From Ignavibacteriales bacterium (GTDB taxonomy: Bacteria; Bacteroidota; Ignavibacteria; Ignavibacteriales; Ignavibacteriaceae): a stretch of 64,000 nt of DNA. The notes below the pieces were generated by a model. The model did not search any database, had not been told where the DNA came from, and worked only from the letters and a program-made list of their open reading frames with translations. The translations under genes and the position numbers were made by a program. Shown piece after piece: positions 35,329 to 44,700 of the stretch. The DNA is taken from assembly GCA_015709675.1 (NCBI GenBank), contig CP054182.1, positions 3,141,448 to 3,205,447 of the forward strand, written 5' to 3'. The stretch's first letter is position 1. Every line of letters starts with the position of its first letter.

Positions 35329-36337
35329 ATTTTTTGTTTTACTGCTGATTGCAGCAGCGTTTACGGGGTGCTCCCCTTCAGTATATTACGATACTCCTCT
35401 GGAGTTCAGAAATCCTGAAAAATACACTTCGTTTATGGCTTCCTATTCACCCTATCTCACCGGAAAAAAGTTTTATCTTGATCCTGGCCACGGAGGTGAA
35501 GACAGACGCAGCAAGGGACCTGCAGGCGAAGCTGTGGAAGCGGATCTGAATTTGAAAGTAGGGCTCTACCTCCGTGATTTCCTCACCCAGGCCGGAGCTA
35601 TTGTTTATATGTCCCGCACAAAAGATACCACGGTAAATCTGAGAGACCGTTCCCGGCTGGCAAACGAAAGTGGTGCGGATTTCTTTATCTCAATACACCA
35701 TAATGCACCGGGAGCCGGGGCTGACCGTTTTATCAACTATACTTCGACCTATTATCATGCCAAGGAAACCGACTACGAATATGAACCGATGGAACGTGAC
35801 ATGGCAAAGTATATTCAGCGCGATCTGGCTTATGCAATGAGGAATTCAGGCGGGCTGGGATCCTTTGACGGTACCTATTCTGACTACTGGATATATCCCG
35901 GGGCGGGGTTCTCGGTACTGCGTCACACAACTATACCCTCAGTGCTTGTTGAAGGTTCATTTTTTACGCATGAGTATGAAGAGCAGCGGCTTATCATTGA
36001 TGAATTTAACAAAGTCCAGGCCTGGGGCATCTTTCGCGGAATAGCGAGATATATCAGTCAGAGTATCCCAAAGGTATCATTAAAGGAGAAGAATCACTCC
36101 AATGGTCTCTATACTGCTGTATTCAGCATTAGTGATACGGTACAGATTAACCCGAAATCTATCCGTGTGTTCAGCGACTCACTCGAAACAAGTGATTTTG
36201 TTTATCAGAAGGACAATAGGGAAATTACCATTTCATTCAAAACCCCGGGAGAGCGTCTTATTAAAATAATTGCCGCAAACAGCCGCGGTAATCATGCTTT
36301 CCCGTACGAAGAAAAGATTCTGTTCACAAAGGACTGA
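35297..36337 (+). CDS. N-acetylmuramoyl-L-alanine amidase lipoprotein (Amidase_3)
   Basis: Zinc amidase that removes stem peptides from peptidoglycan. 346 residues from a GTG start that lies inside the end of the helicase gene, with GGAAGG 6 nt upstream. Lipobox AFTG-C25, so it is anchored. The catalytic domain at ~50-260 has KKFYLDPGHGGED, an Asp/Glu-rich VEADLNLKVGLYLRDFL, the metal His in FISIHHNAPG and the catalytic Glu in PSVLVEGSFF. The ~80-residue C-terminal beta module (SIRVFSDSLETSDFVY) is uncharacterised. No AMIN or SPOR domain. Confidence 0.9.
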   Translation: MNNFLIQQSAKFFVLLLIAAAFTGCSPSVYYDTPLEFRNPEKYTSFMASYSPYLTGKKFYLDPGHGGEDRRSKGPAGEAVEADLNLKVGLYLRDFLTQAGAIVYMSRTKDTTVNLRDRSRLANESGADFFISIHHNAPGAGADRFINYTSTYYHAKETDYEYEPMERDMAKYIQRDLAYAMRNSGGLGSFDGTYSDYWIYPGAGFSVLRHTTIPSVLVEGSFFTHEYEEQRLIIDEFNKVQAWGIFRGIARYISQSIPKVSLKEKNHSNGLYTAVFSISDTVQINPKSIRVFSDSLETSDFVYQKDNREITISFKTPGERLIKIIAANSRGNHAFPYEEKILFTKD

Positions 36338-36341
36338 CCCT

Positions 36342-37958
36342 ATGCTCAATTATGTCTGGTATGCACTAATCATTCTTGGCCTCTCAGCAGCAATATATAC
36401 AGATGTTGCCGATCTGGGTTCAGATGCATGGAATAATGATAAATCCCTGAGCATCAGCGTGGAAGGTGCTCCTTCCAGAGCGGATTTATTGAGCCATGCT
36501 TCTGATATTAGACTAATTATAACACCTGAGGCGTTTAAGTCATGGAGCGGTAAAGATTTGTCCGACACCCTCAGAATCAGTGCAAAATCTTCTCCTTCAA
36601 AGGATGGAGCAAGCGTTTCCCTTTATATGATCCCGGAAAAATCCCTGCATCCCCTTATCACGAAGATGGCTTCTGTCAACGGAAAGGAAAACGATCTCCT
36701 TGGGACTCTAACGCTGAACAAGAATTCAGATGCGCTGATTGGATCCGTAAAATTTGAGCGTATATCCTTTGTAAAAATGAAGGAAGTTACCGCCTCAGTA
36801 TTAAGTTATGCTGAAACTGCGGTAACGATTGCTCTGGGGCTTATCGGCATTATGGCTCTCTGGCTCGGAGTAATGAAGGTTGCTGAAGAGGGGGGACTTA
36901 TTGCGATAATAGCAAAGGCAGTTAAACCGATTACGAAGTTTCTGTATCCTGACGTGCCCTCTGATCATCCTGCAATGGGTGCAATGATTATGAATTTCTC
37001 AGCCAATTTTCTGGGATTGGGTAACGCAGCAACTCCTTTCGGACTGAAAGCAATGGAGGAACTTGACAAGCTAAATCCTGAAAAAGGGACTGCTACAAAT
37101 GCAATGTGCACTTTTCTTGCGATAAATACCGCTGGAATGACACTGATACCGGCAACCGCCATTGCCATCAGGGCATCAGTAGGGAGCAGTGATCCTGCAA
37201 TTATCATTGGCACCTCCCTCTTTGGTTCTACTTGTGCAACCACAGTAGCAATTCTCTCAGCTAAACTGTTTGAAAATTTTCCGATGACCCCGACAACATT
37301 CTTTGAACGGGCGAAAAAAAATCTCAAGGGCTTTGCTATCTTTTTTGCGGTAATTTTTATGCTGTTCGCGGGGATAATGAGCGGTGCATTTTCTTATCTG
37401 TTCAGTTGGGTGAGTGTGGATTTCATCCGTCAGTTTATACAACTATTCTCTATTGCTGCAATTCCCCTGCTAATCCTGATATTCTTAAGCTTTGGTTTTG
37501 TTAAAAAAGTTAAGGTTTATGAAACATTTGTTGAAGGTGCAAAGGAAGGATTTAATATCGCGGTACGCATAATCCCCTACCTGGTTGCCATGCTTGCAGC
37601 AATTGGTATCTTCAGAGCCGGTGGAGCAATGGAATGGCTTATATACGGCCTTACATTTATTACTGATCCGATCGGTATGCCAGCTGAAGCACTCCCGATG
37701 GCACTAATGAGACCTTTATCGGGCAGCGGCTCACTGGGAATTATGACCGAGATCATTACGATTCACGGACCTGATTCCTTTATCGGGATTTTAGTCTCCA
37801 CATTCTTCGGAAGCTCAGAAACTACTTTTTATGTACTTGCCGTTTATTTTGGTTCCGTTGGAATTAAAAAAACCAGGCATGCTCTCCCCGCTGGTCTACT
37901 GGCTGATGCAGCAGGATTCCTGGGCGCACTGTTTATCGTTAAGTTATTGTTTGGTTAA
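36342..37958 (+). CDS. SpmA-SpmB-type fused nucleoside-recognition (Gate) membrane protein
   Basis: About 538 residues from the ATG at 36342 (GGA 9 nt upstream; the frame is open from 36270 but adds only non-hydrophobic residues overlapping the amidase). An N-terminal helix is followed by a ~115-residue extracytoplasmic insert, then an SpmA-like half (GLGNAATPFGLKAMEEL, NAMCTFLAINTAGMTLIP) and an SpmB-like half (MRPLSGSGSLGIMTEI, FFGSSETTFYVLAVYFGSV). In spore-formers these are two proteins of spore maturation. Fusions are frequent in Bacteroidota, which do not sporulate; transport is presumed. Terminator follows at 38034. Confidence 0.85.
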   Translation: MLNYVWYALIILGLSAAIYTDVADLGSDAWNNDKSLSISVEGAPSRADLLSHASDIRLIITPEAFKSWSGKDLSDTLRISAKSSPSKDGASVSLYMIPEKSLHPLITKMASVNGKENDLLGTLTLNKNSDALIGSVKFERISFVKMKEVTASVLSYAETAVTIALGLIGIMALWLGVMKVAEEGGLIAIIAKAVKPITKFLYPDVPSDHPAMGAMIMNFSANFLGLGNAATPFGLKAMEELDKLNPEKGTATNAMCTFLAINTAGMTLIPATAIAIRASVGSSDPAIIIGTSLFGSTCATTVAILSAKLFENFPMTPTTFFERAKKNLKGFAIFFAVIFMLFAGIMSGAFSYLFSWVSVDFIRQFIQLFSIAAIPLLILIFLSFGFVKKVKVYETFVEGAKEGFNIAVRIIPYLVAMLAAIGIFRAGGAMEWLIYGLTFITDPIGMPAEALPMALMRPLSGSGSLGIMTEIITIHGPDSFIGILVSTFFGSSETTFYVLAVYFGSVGIKKTRHALPAGLLADAAGFLGALFIVKLLFG

Positions 37959-38033
37959 GACGAGAAAGTCTGACAAGGAGTTAAAAACGAAAAAGTAATT
38001 CTGGATAATCATGAATAAGTCATATTTTAACAA

Positions 38034-38062
38034 AAAAGTCCCGGCTTCTGCCGGGACTTTTG
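38034..38062 (+). terminator. Rho-independent terminator
   Basis: Perfect 8-nt GC stem GTCCCGGC / GCCGGGAC with loop TTCT, followed by TTTT on the plus strand and preceded by six A, so it can also work in reverse. It ends the transcript of the SpmAB fusion gene. Confidence 0.85.
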
Positions 38063-38151
38063 GTTTAAAGTCTGTTCTACAATCCAACTACGATAAGTAT
38101 ATAATACAATGTACTTCTTTCAACCAATTAAGGTATACACCCTGCCTTTAA

Positions 38152-38195
38152 AATAAAAAAACTGTATCAGTAATTCCTGATACAGCTTTTTTTTA
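38152..38195. terminator. Bidirectional Rho-independent terminator
   Basis: Nine-nt stem CTGTATCAG / CTGATACAG around a 6-nt loop, with a run of T on the plus side and AAAAAAA on the other side (giving T on the minus strand). It lies 10 nt past the stop of the OmpA-family gene on the minus strand. Confidence 0.8.
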
Positions 38196-38204
38196 ACTGA
38201 TAAA

Positions 38205-39455
38205 TTATTTTCCTAAAACCTTAAATTCAATTCTTCTGTTAAGGAATCTTCCCATTGAAGTCTGATTATCTGCAATTGGTTTTTCAGCTCCGAAGCCGGA
38301 GGTAGAAAGACGGTTAGCGGCAATTCCTTTTGAAACCAAATATTGTTTAACAAGGTCAGCTCTGTCACGGGAGAGTTTACGGTTAACCTCACTGCTTCCG
38401 ATATTGTCCGTATGCCCCTGTATCTCTACTCTCAGGCTTGGGTTTGCCATCAGTATCTGGAATGCGTTGAGCAGAATAGGATAAGATTCCGGGGTAAACC
38501 GGGTTGAATTAAATTCAAAATTAATTCCCATCAGAACCCAGTTCGGCGCGTAACCGTCAGTTGCATTTTTATCATTAGTGGGCATACCGTCAAAGTTGAT
38601 GCTTGGTTTATTCCGCTTAACGATATCTTCAATACGGTTGTAATCTATATTAGCCGGCTCTTTGACGTATCGTTTAATGATATCTTCAATGCGGTTATAG
38701 TCAACCAGACCATTGGTAACAGTTGAGTTTGGTTCTGTGTCTTTATTATCCGGATTGGTATTTTTATTATCAGGGCTAGGACTGGAAATACTGTTTATCG
38801 TTAGAACTCCGTCATATATATCGCAATAACGGTATTTTTTTCCTTCCGTTATTTTATATATAAGTCCTGCCTTAAAGGTCATATACGTGTCAAGTGAACC
38901 GCCAAGCAGCCCGCCCACAGTACCGCCTGCTCCGTCATACCCGTCAGAAGCAACGGTATGATATGCAATTTCGGTATTGTAAGAAAATCCTTCACCGAGT
39001 ATATCAACCAGGTACTCATCAATTATTCCCCAGTTTACACCTAAAATCAGGTTCGCCTGATAATCAAGATAATTTCCATCCTTCACACTTTGCCCCTTTT
39101 CTAAGGAAAAATACAATCCTGAGACCCCGATGCCAAAATACGGATCAAGAATATCGCATGGAGCCATGTGAAATATGTAATCCAGATTTAAGGAGAAGGT
39201 ATTATTTTTGACAGGAGAATTTAACGAACGGATCATAGCGTAGTGAGCCCCCCATCTGAAATCTGAATGTTCAGAAAAATTATATTGTGCGCTTGCGAAA
39301 AGCCCAAAATTAATTTCAGTTCCAGTAACCTCACTACCTGTGAAGCGCGGAATTAACGTTCCGAACGTTGTCGTCCACTGATTTGCTTTCACTTGAGCAA
39401 ACGAAATTTGTTGTATCAGTAGTAAAAATGCAAAAACCGATAAGATTCTTCTCAT
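38205..39455 (-). CDS. OmpA-family outer-membrane protein with C-terminal peptidoglycan-binding domain
   Basis: About 416 residues from the ATG at 39455, chosen for its clean signal peptide (MRRILSVFAFLLLIQQISFAQ); the frame opens at 39497. The N-terminal ~190 residues are an eight-strand-type barrel (SAQYNFSEHSDFRWGAHYAM, YCDIYDGVLTIN). A linker contains PDNKNTNPDNKDTEPN and two copies of DYNRIEDI(I/V)KR. The C-terminal OmpA domain (~300-416) has NPSLRVEIQGHTDNIGS, NRKLSRDRADLVKQYL and NRRIEFKVLGK, which bind peptidoglycan diaminopimelate. It tethers the outer membrane to the wall. Monocistronic with its own terminator. Confidence 0.9.
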   Translation of the reverse strand: MRRILSVFAFLLLIQQISFAQVKANQWTTTFGTLIPRFTGSEVTGTEINFGLFASAQYNFSEHSDFRWGAHYAMIRSLNSPVKNNTFSLNLDYIFHMAPCDILDPYFGIGVSGLYFSLEKGQSVKDGNYLDYQANLILGVNWGIIDEYLVDILGEGFSYNTEIAYHTVASDGYDGAGGTVGGLLGGSLDTYMTFKAGLIYKITEGKKYRYCDIYDGVLTINSISSPSPDNKNTNPDNKDTEPNSTVTNGLVDYNRIEDIIKRYVKEPANIDYNRIEDIVKRNKPSINFDGMPTNDKNATDGYAPNWVLMGINFEFNSTRFTPESYPILLNAFQILMANPSLRVEIQGHTDNIGSSEVNRKLSRDRADLVKQYLVSKGIAANRLSTSGFGAEKPIADNQTSMGRFLNRRIEFKVLGK

Positions 39456-39617
39456 GACAGAACCCATGAATAAATTATTGAATTTAGGCAGACTCATTTA
39501 ACAATCTGATTTAGGTAAATTAGTCTAACTGTAACTACTAAAATAGTTTATATTTATAAAAAAACAAATTTTTTTAATTTTTGAGACCTGAACCCCCTAA
39601 AATAAGCGATTTTTACC

Positions 39618-39625
39618 TATATTTG
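39618..39625 (+). promoter_or_regulatory. Bacteroidota-type -7 box (TATATTTG) before tRNA-Pro
   Basis: Exact TAnnTTTG match ending 12 nt before the mature tRNA 5' end, a plausible distance for tRNA transcription start. A -33 TTG at normal spacing is not evident. Confidence 0.4.
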
Positions 39626-39637
39626 CAGACCGGTTTT

Positions 39638-39712
39638 CGGGGTGTAGCGCAGCCCGGTTAGCGCGCTTCGTTCGGGACGAAGAGGTCGGGAGTTCGAATC
39701 TCCCCACCCCGA
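39638..39712 (+). tRNA. tRNA-Pro (anticodon CGG)
   Basis: 75-nt cloverleaf. The acceptor stem CGGGGTG pairs with CACCCCG and the discriminator is A. D-arm GCGC...GCGC; anticodon stem CTTCG/CGAAG with loop TTCGGGA placing CGG at 34-36; T-arm with GTTCGAATC. The 3' CCA is not encoded (ACT follows), so it must be added by tRNA nucleotidyltransferase. Reads CCG codons. Confidence 0.95.
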
Positions 39713-39779
39713 CTCAGATTTCCGGTGTTCTTCAGAATATTCTTTCCCATCTGCAGATAAATAAAAGTATAGTATTATT

Positions 39780-40277
39780 ATGGCATCAAATCACTCATTC
39801 GATATTGTTTCTGAAATTGATTTTCAGGAAGTTGACAATGCAGTCAATCAGGCCCTTAAGGAAATCCAGCAGCGATATGACCTGAAGGATTCCAAAACAA
39901 CTCTAGAATTAAACAAAAAAGACAAACTTCTCACCCTTCACTCAAAGGACGATTACTCAAGAAAAGCTGCTATTGATATATTGCAGACAAAATTCATTAA
40001 ACGGGGGCTATCAATCAAGGTAATGAAGTTTGGTGATCCTGAGGCTGCTTCTCATGAATCCGTCAGGCAGAAAATCACCCTTCAATCGGGCATCTCAAAA
40101 GAGAATGGCAAGATTATTACCAAACTGATTAAAGATTCCAAACTTAAAGTCAATGCACAGATTCAGGATGAGCAGGTACGCGTTACAGCACCAAAGATTG
40201 ATGATCTTCAGGCGGTTCAGAAACTCGTCCGTGAAACTGAACTTGATTTTCCGGTCCAGTTTGTAAATTACAAATAA
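39780..40277 (+). CDS. YajQ family cyclic-di-GMP/nucleotide-binding protein
   Basis: 165 residues, the standard length of the YajQ/DUF520 family of two ferredoxin-like domains. Typical stretches: FDIVSEIDFQEVDNAVNQAL at the N-terminus, QRYDLKDSKTTLELN, LIKDSKLKVNAQIQDEQVRV and the C-terminal KLVRETELDFPVQFVNYK. In some bacteria YajQ-type proteins bind cyclic di-GMP and affect transcription or virulence; others bind tRNA or nucleotides. Lies 5 nt before the aldo/keto reductase gene. Confidence 0.93.
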   Translation: MASNHSFDIVSEIDFQEVDNAVNQALKEIQQRYDLKDSKTTLELNKKDKLLTLHSKDDYSRKAAIDILQTKFIKRGLSIKVMKFGDPEAASHESVRQKITLQSGISKENGKIITKLIKDSKLKVNAQIQDEQVRVTAPKIDDLQAVQKLVRETELDFPVQFVNYK

Positions 40278-40281
40278 CCGG

Positions 40282-41160
40282 TTGCAACCGCGTAAATTCG
40301 GCCGTACCGGTCTCAGTGTTTCTCCCCTTGGCTTTGGCGCAGGGCAGATAGGTGATGACTCCCTTACTGAACGGGATGCAGAATATCTGCTTCACTCCCT
40401 TCCCGATCTTGGCATCAATATGATTGATACAGCCCGCGGATATGGCCTTTCAGAAGAACGGATTGGTAAATACCTCGCTCATCGAAGAGATGAATTTATC
40501 CTCTCAACTAAAGTCGGGTATGGAATTGAAGGCACTGAGGACTGGACGTATGACTGTATTATAAAAGGGGTTGACACAGCACGTAAACAGCTTCGCACCG
40601 GGGTGATTGATATTGTGCATCTACATTCCTGTTCTGAGTATATACTCAGGAACAACGGAGTACTGGATGCGCTCCTGGAGTGCCGTCATAGGGGCTGGCT
40701 TAAAGTTCCGGCGTATTCGGGTGAAAATGAAGACCTTGCATTCGCGCTCAGTTCCGGTATAATACAATCCCTTCAGACCTCGGTCAACATATTCGACCAG
40801 AAAAGTCTGCGCATGTATATCCCTGGAGCCAGGGAACTTGGGATGGGGATTATAGGCAAAAGAAGTTTAGCAAATGTCTGCTGGCATCACCAGACACAGC
40901 CGCACGGCCACTACTGCGAGCAGTACTGGATTCGCATGAAAGAACTGCAGTACAAAACTGATATCCCCTATCACGAACTGCTCATCCGCTTTGCTGTATT
41001 TTCCGGAGGGGCTGATACCTCACTAGTTGGCGGGAAAAACCCTGATAACATTAAGCGAAATATTGCAATCGTTGAAAAAGGACCTCTGCCTGATGAAGTA
41101 ATTAAGATGATCCTGACCAGATATCAGGAAATAGGCAGCAATTGGGAGGGGCTCATTTAA
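40282..41160 (+). CDS. Aldo/keto reductase
   Basis: NAD(P)H-dependent oxidoreductase of 292 residues, TTG start (QPRKFGRTGLSVSPLGFGAG, the standard family opening), probably translated by coupling to the yajQ-type gene 5 nt upstream. Catalytic tetrad visible: D in NMIDTARGYG, Y in GYGLSEERIG, K in LSTKVGYG and H in DIVHLHSC. Substrate unknown. Its 3' end overlaps the convergent RlpA gene by 8 nt. Confidence 0.9.
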   Translation: MQPRKFGRTGLSVSPLGFGAGQIGDDSLTERDAEYLLHSLPDLGINMIDTARGYGLSEERIGKYLAHRRDEFILSTKVGYGIEGTEDWTYDCIIKGVDTARKQLRTGVIDIVHLHSCSEYILRNNGVLDALLECRHRGWLKVPAYSGENEDLAFALSSGIIQSLQTSVNIFDQKSLRMYIPGARELGMGIIGKRSLANVCWHHQTQPHGHYCEQYWIRMKELQYKTDIPYHELLIRFAVFSGGADTSLVGGKNPDNIKRNIAIVEKGPLPDEVIKMILTRYQEIGSNWEGLI

Positions 41161-41623
41161 CTGTCTTTCCTTTACCCCATTCAAGAACCTCAATTTTAAC
41201 ATCGGCAACCCCCTCTTTTAACATCTCCAGTTCCACAGCAGTCTGATAGGATAAATCAATAATCCTTCCTTTAAAGTCAGGCATTCTGTCATTAATTCTC
41301 AGAATTACGGATTTCCTGTTTTTCAGATTGGTAACCCTTATGATGGTTTCGAGAGGATATTTGGGGTGCGCGGCAGAAATTTTGTACATATCGAATACCT
41401 CACCATTGGCGGTCAATTTTCCATGAAATTTATCCGCGTAAAAGGATGCTTTTCCTGATACTTCCTCTAACACTTCAGCATCGGCGTAATCAGCCGGATT
41501 GAATGCAACTTCCGGCGCCGGGTTCTTTGGCGGTACGGATGACGTGGAATATCTTACAGCTGAAGAGCAACCCGTAATAAAAAGAGCCAAAACCAGCAGC
41601 AGAATGGGTAATTTTTGTCTCAC
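41153..41623 (-). CDS. rlpA: RlpA-like lytic transglycosylase lipoprotein
   Basis: 156-residue lipoprotein, lipobox FITG-C19. A double-psi beta-barrel with the RlpA pattern: GKASFYADKFHGKLTANGEVFDM, then INDRMPDFKGRIIDLSYQTAVEL, which keeps the catalytic Asp region. RlpA of Pseudomonas cleaves peptidoglycan glycans that lack stem peptides. The SPOR domain present in longer RlpA proteins is absent. It is divergent from the GHL10 hydrolase gene (98 nt apart) and convergent with the aldo/keto reductase. Confidence 0.9.
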   Translation of the reverse strand: MRQKLPILLLVLALFITGCSSAVRYSTSSVPPKNPAPEVAFNPADYADAEVLEEVSGKASFYADKFHGKLTANGEVFDMYKISAAHPKYPLETIIRVTNLKNRKSVILRINDRMPDFKGRIIDLSYQTAVELEMLKEGVADVKIEVLEWGKGKTVK

Positions 41624-41720
41624 ATGAATGTGCCGAAAATCCAGTGTTTTATCCTCTAATTTCTTTAAATTGTATGCTTAATTTTACTCACAAATACCGG
41701 CTAACATAAGCAGTAAAGAT

Positions 41721-44700
41721 ATGAAAATTCTTGCGCTCCTCTTCATAATGACATTAACCATATTTCCGCAGAGCACGAATCAGGAATTCCGTTCCACCTG
41801 GGTTATTACCTGGGAGTACATCAGTTCCTCAAGCAGTGTGGAAACGAATAAAGCACGGATCAGAAGAATACTTGATGATCATAAAGCCGCAAATATGACC
41901 TCCGTACTCTGGCAGGTCAGGCAGGCTGGCACGGCGTATTATAATTCTTCCTATGAGCCATGGGGCTCCTATGCCGGCGGCACATACCCTGGCTTTGACC
42001 CTCTTGCCTATGCTATTGAAGAGGCCCACAAGCGTGGTCTTGAACTGCATGCCTGGTTCAATGTCTTTGCATCAGGAAGCACCGCTCCGGGTGCACCGGC
42101 ACAGCAGCATCCGGAATGGATTTGCCGTGACCAGAGCGGGAATCCAATGACCTCAAACATTGCGCTCTCACCAGGACTCCCCGCTGTCAGAGATTATCTG
42201 ACACGGGTGGGCATGGAAATCGTCAGGAATTATGACATTGACGGATTTCATTATGATTATGTACGGTGGAATGAATATAGCAGTACTGCACCAAGACCCG
42301 AACCAAAAACAGAAGATGAAAAGCGTCTTGCCCTGCTTGACGGAATGATTACTGATGATGATGTTCGTTCGCTCGAAGAAAATCAGGCGGGCAGATATCT
42401 ATATGATGTAGAGCATCCTTACTCAGCAGGAATTCCGGCAGGATATACCTCATGGGAGGAATTCTGGAGAGGCTCTGTAACCAAATTTGTGCAGCAAATG
42501 AATGACTCCATTAAGGCGGTTAAGCCATGGATTCGGATTTCCGCTGCAGCCATCGGTAAATATAACTGGTCAGGATGGCAGGGCTATGGCATTGTGTATC
42601 AGGATGCTGCTCTCTGGTACAATATGGGCTATATTGACCAGCTCACCCCGATGCATTATCACTGGACTACTGCAGCCGGATTCACCGGTATGCTTAACGG
42701 GCAGTGTCCTCAGTGCTGGGGCCAGTTCATCCAGCCGGGTACAACGGCCGGCAGATTATTTACGGTCGGGCCCGGATCATATATACTGGCTGAAAATAAC
42801 GTCTGGCAGAATCATCCCGATATCATTAACGCAACACGGAATGTTCCTTTTGTTGATGGTTTTCAGTTCTTCAGTTATGGCTCCTGGCGGGATAAAAACT
42901 ATTTTACTGAAGCAGGCGCAACCTTTTTTAAGCGCAGAACCAAAATTCGCGATACCAGAACAGTAAAAGATACTGTGCCGGAAGCGCCGTCCTTAAGCAT
43001 TACGAAAATTGACTCGCTGAACTATCGGCTGAAAGTCACGCCGCACGCTTCTTCTCCCCAGAAGATGTGGTATATACTTTACCGGAATGCAGATACCTCG
43101 ATTAACACCGATCAGGCAGAAATTGTGGACATCTCCTTTGCCAGCGATACTTTTACTGTTACGCAGTCTTTCAGCGGGCTGCAGGATTTTAACGGAATAT
43201 ATCATTACGGAGTGACGGCTGCCGACAGATACTGGAATGAATCTCCTCTTTCAAATCTGGCACTTACTGATTCGGTACCTTCCTTCGCGCCGGTGGTGCT
43301 TTCTTCAGTACCAGCAATGAACGATACCGTCGGAGTATCTTCGCAGATAAAGCTGAATTTTTCAAAAAGCATGAACCGGAACAGCGTTATTACTGCCATA
43401 GAGACTGATCCGCAGATTACGTTTACCTCTGCTCTCTGGACAGCAGACAGCAAAAGTCTTACTCTGGTTAAACAGGGTAATCTGAGTTTTGCCACCAATT
43501 ACCGTTTTTCAATTCTTCCTTCAGCCACTGACATTAATGGTAAAAATATTGATGGTGACGCAAATGGTGTCCCTGGTGATACATTCAATCTGTATTTCAG
43601 AACCGAGGATATAGATTTGCATGGGCCGGCACTCTTATCTGTGTATCCCGATACATCCGTAACCGGATCTATTGACGCAGAAGATGTTCTTTCTCTTCTG
43701 TTTGATGAACTGGTCGCACCTGCAACCGTAACCCATGCCAATATCCAACTCACCAGGAATGGAACCGCGGTTACAAAGGATATGCGCCTGACAACAGAAG
43801 ATGGAAAATCCCGGCTCTCATTAAAACCGCAGCAGCGCTTTACTATCAGCTCAGATTATGAACTGAAGATTACATCAGGTGTAACTGACCTTGGCGGTAA
43901 TGGAGTCTCACCTGAAATTGTTATTCCTTTCTCGGTTAATAATATGCAGTATTCCGCTTCTCTGATTATTGACCCCTACAGTGGTGACGGATTATGGTGG
44001 AATCCTCAGCAGAGCGGCTCAACTATTGGAATTGTTGACAGCGGAACCGGTTTTGATTATTCAACGGAGATCTTCCTGCCTGCAACCTCTCCGCAGCAGT
44101 CCGGTATGCTCCGCTACCAGTGGAATCCTTCCGCGGGAACAAAGCTGCTGAGAAATTACCTTTCCGGCGGGCCACCGCGTGATATCACTTTTGACACATC
44201 GTATACATTACAGATGTATATATACGGTGACGGTGGAGGCAGCAGATTCCGCTTTGCTCTTGATGAAGGGAACGGTGGTACTTCCTGGCCGAATCATGAA
44301 GTATCCGTCTGGTTTAAGATTAACTGGCGCGGATGGAAACTGGTGGAGTGGCAGCTTAACGACCCTTCTAAGGTCGGAGCATGGCTGGGTAACGGTCAGC
44401 TTGACCTTCCTCTCTACCGGATTGACAGCTTCCAGATGACTGATGATGCGGGTGCTGAACCTGCCGGCAGATTGTATCTTGATAATATGCGAATTGTCAA
44501 AAAGACAGAAGTAATTGTTACAGATGTCGCTTCAGAAGGAATTACCCCTTCTGTGTTTAACGTCAGGCAGAATTATCCGAATCCGTTTAATCCGGCAACA
44601 ACTATTACATTTTCTCTGCCTTCATCATCTTTTGTAACGGTTGAGGTATTTAATTCACTTGGAGAACGTTCTGCGGTTCTTTTCGAAGCAGAATCACTTG

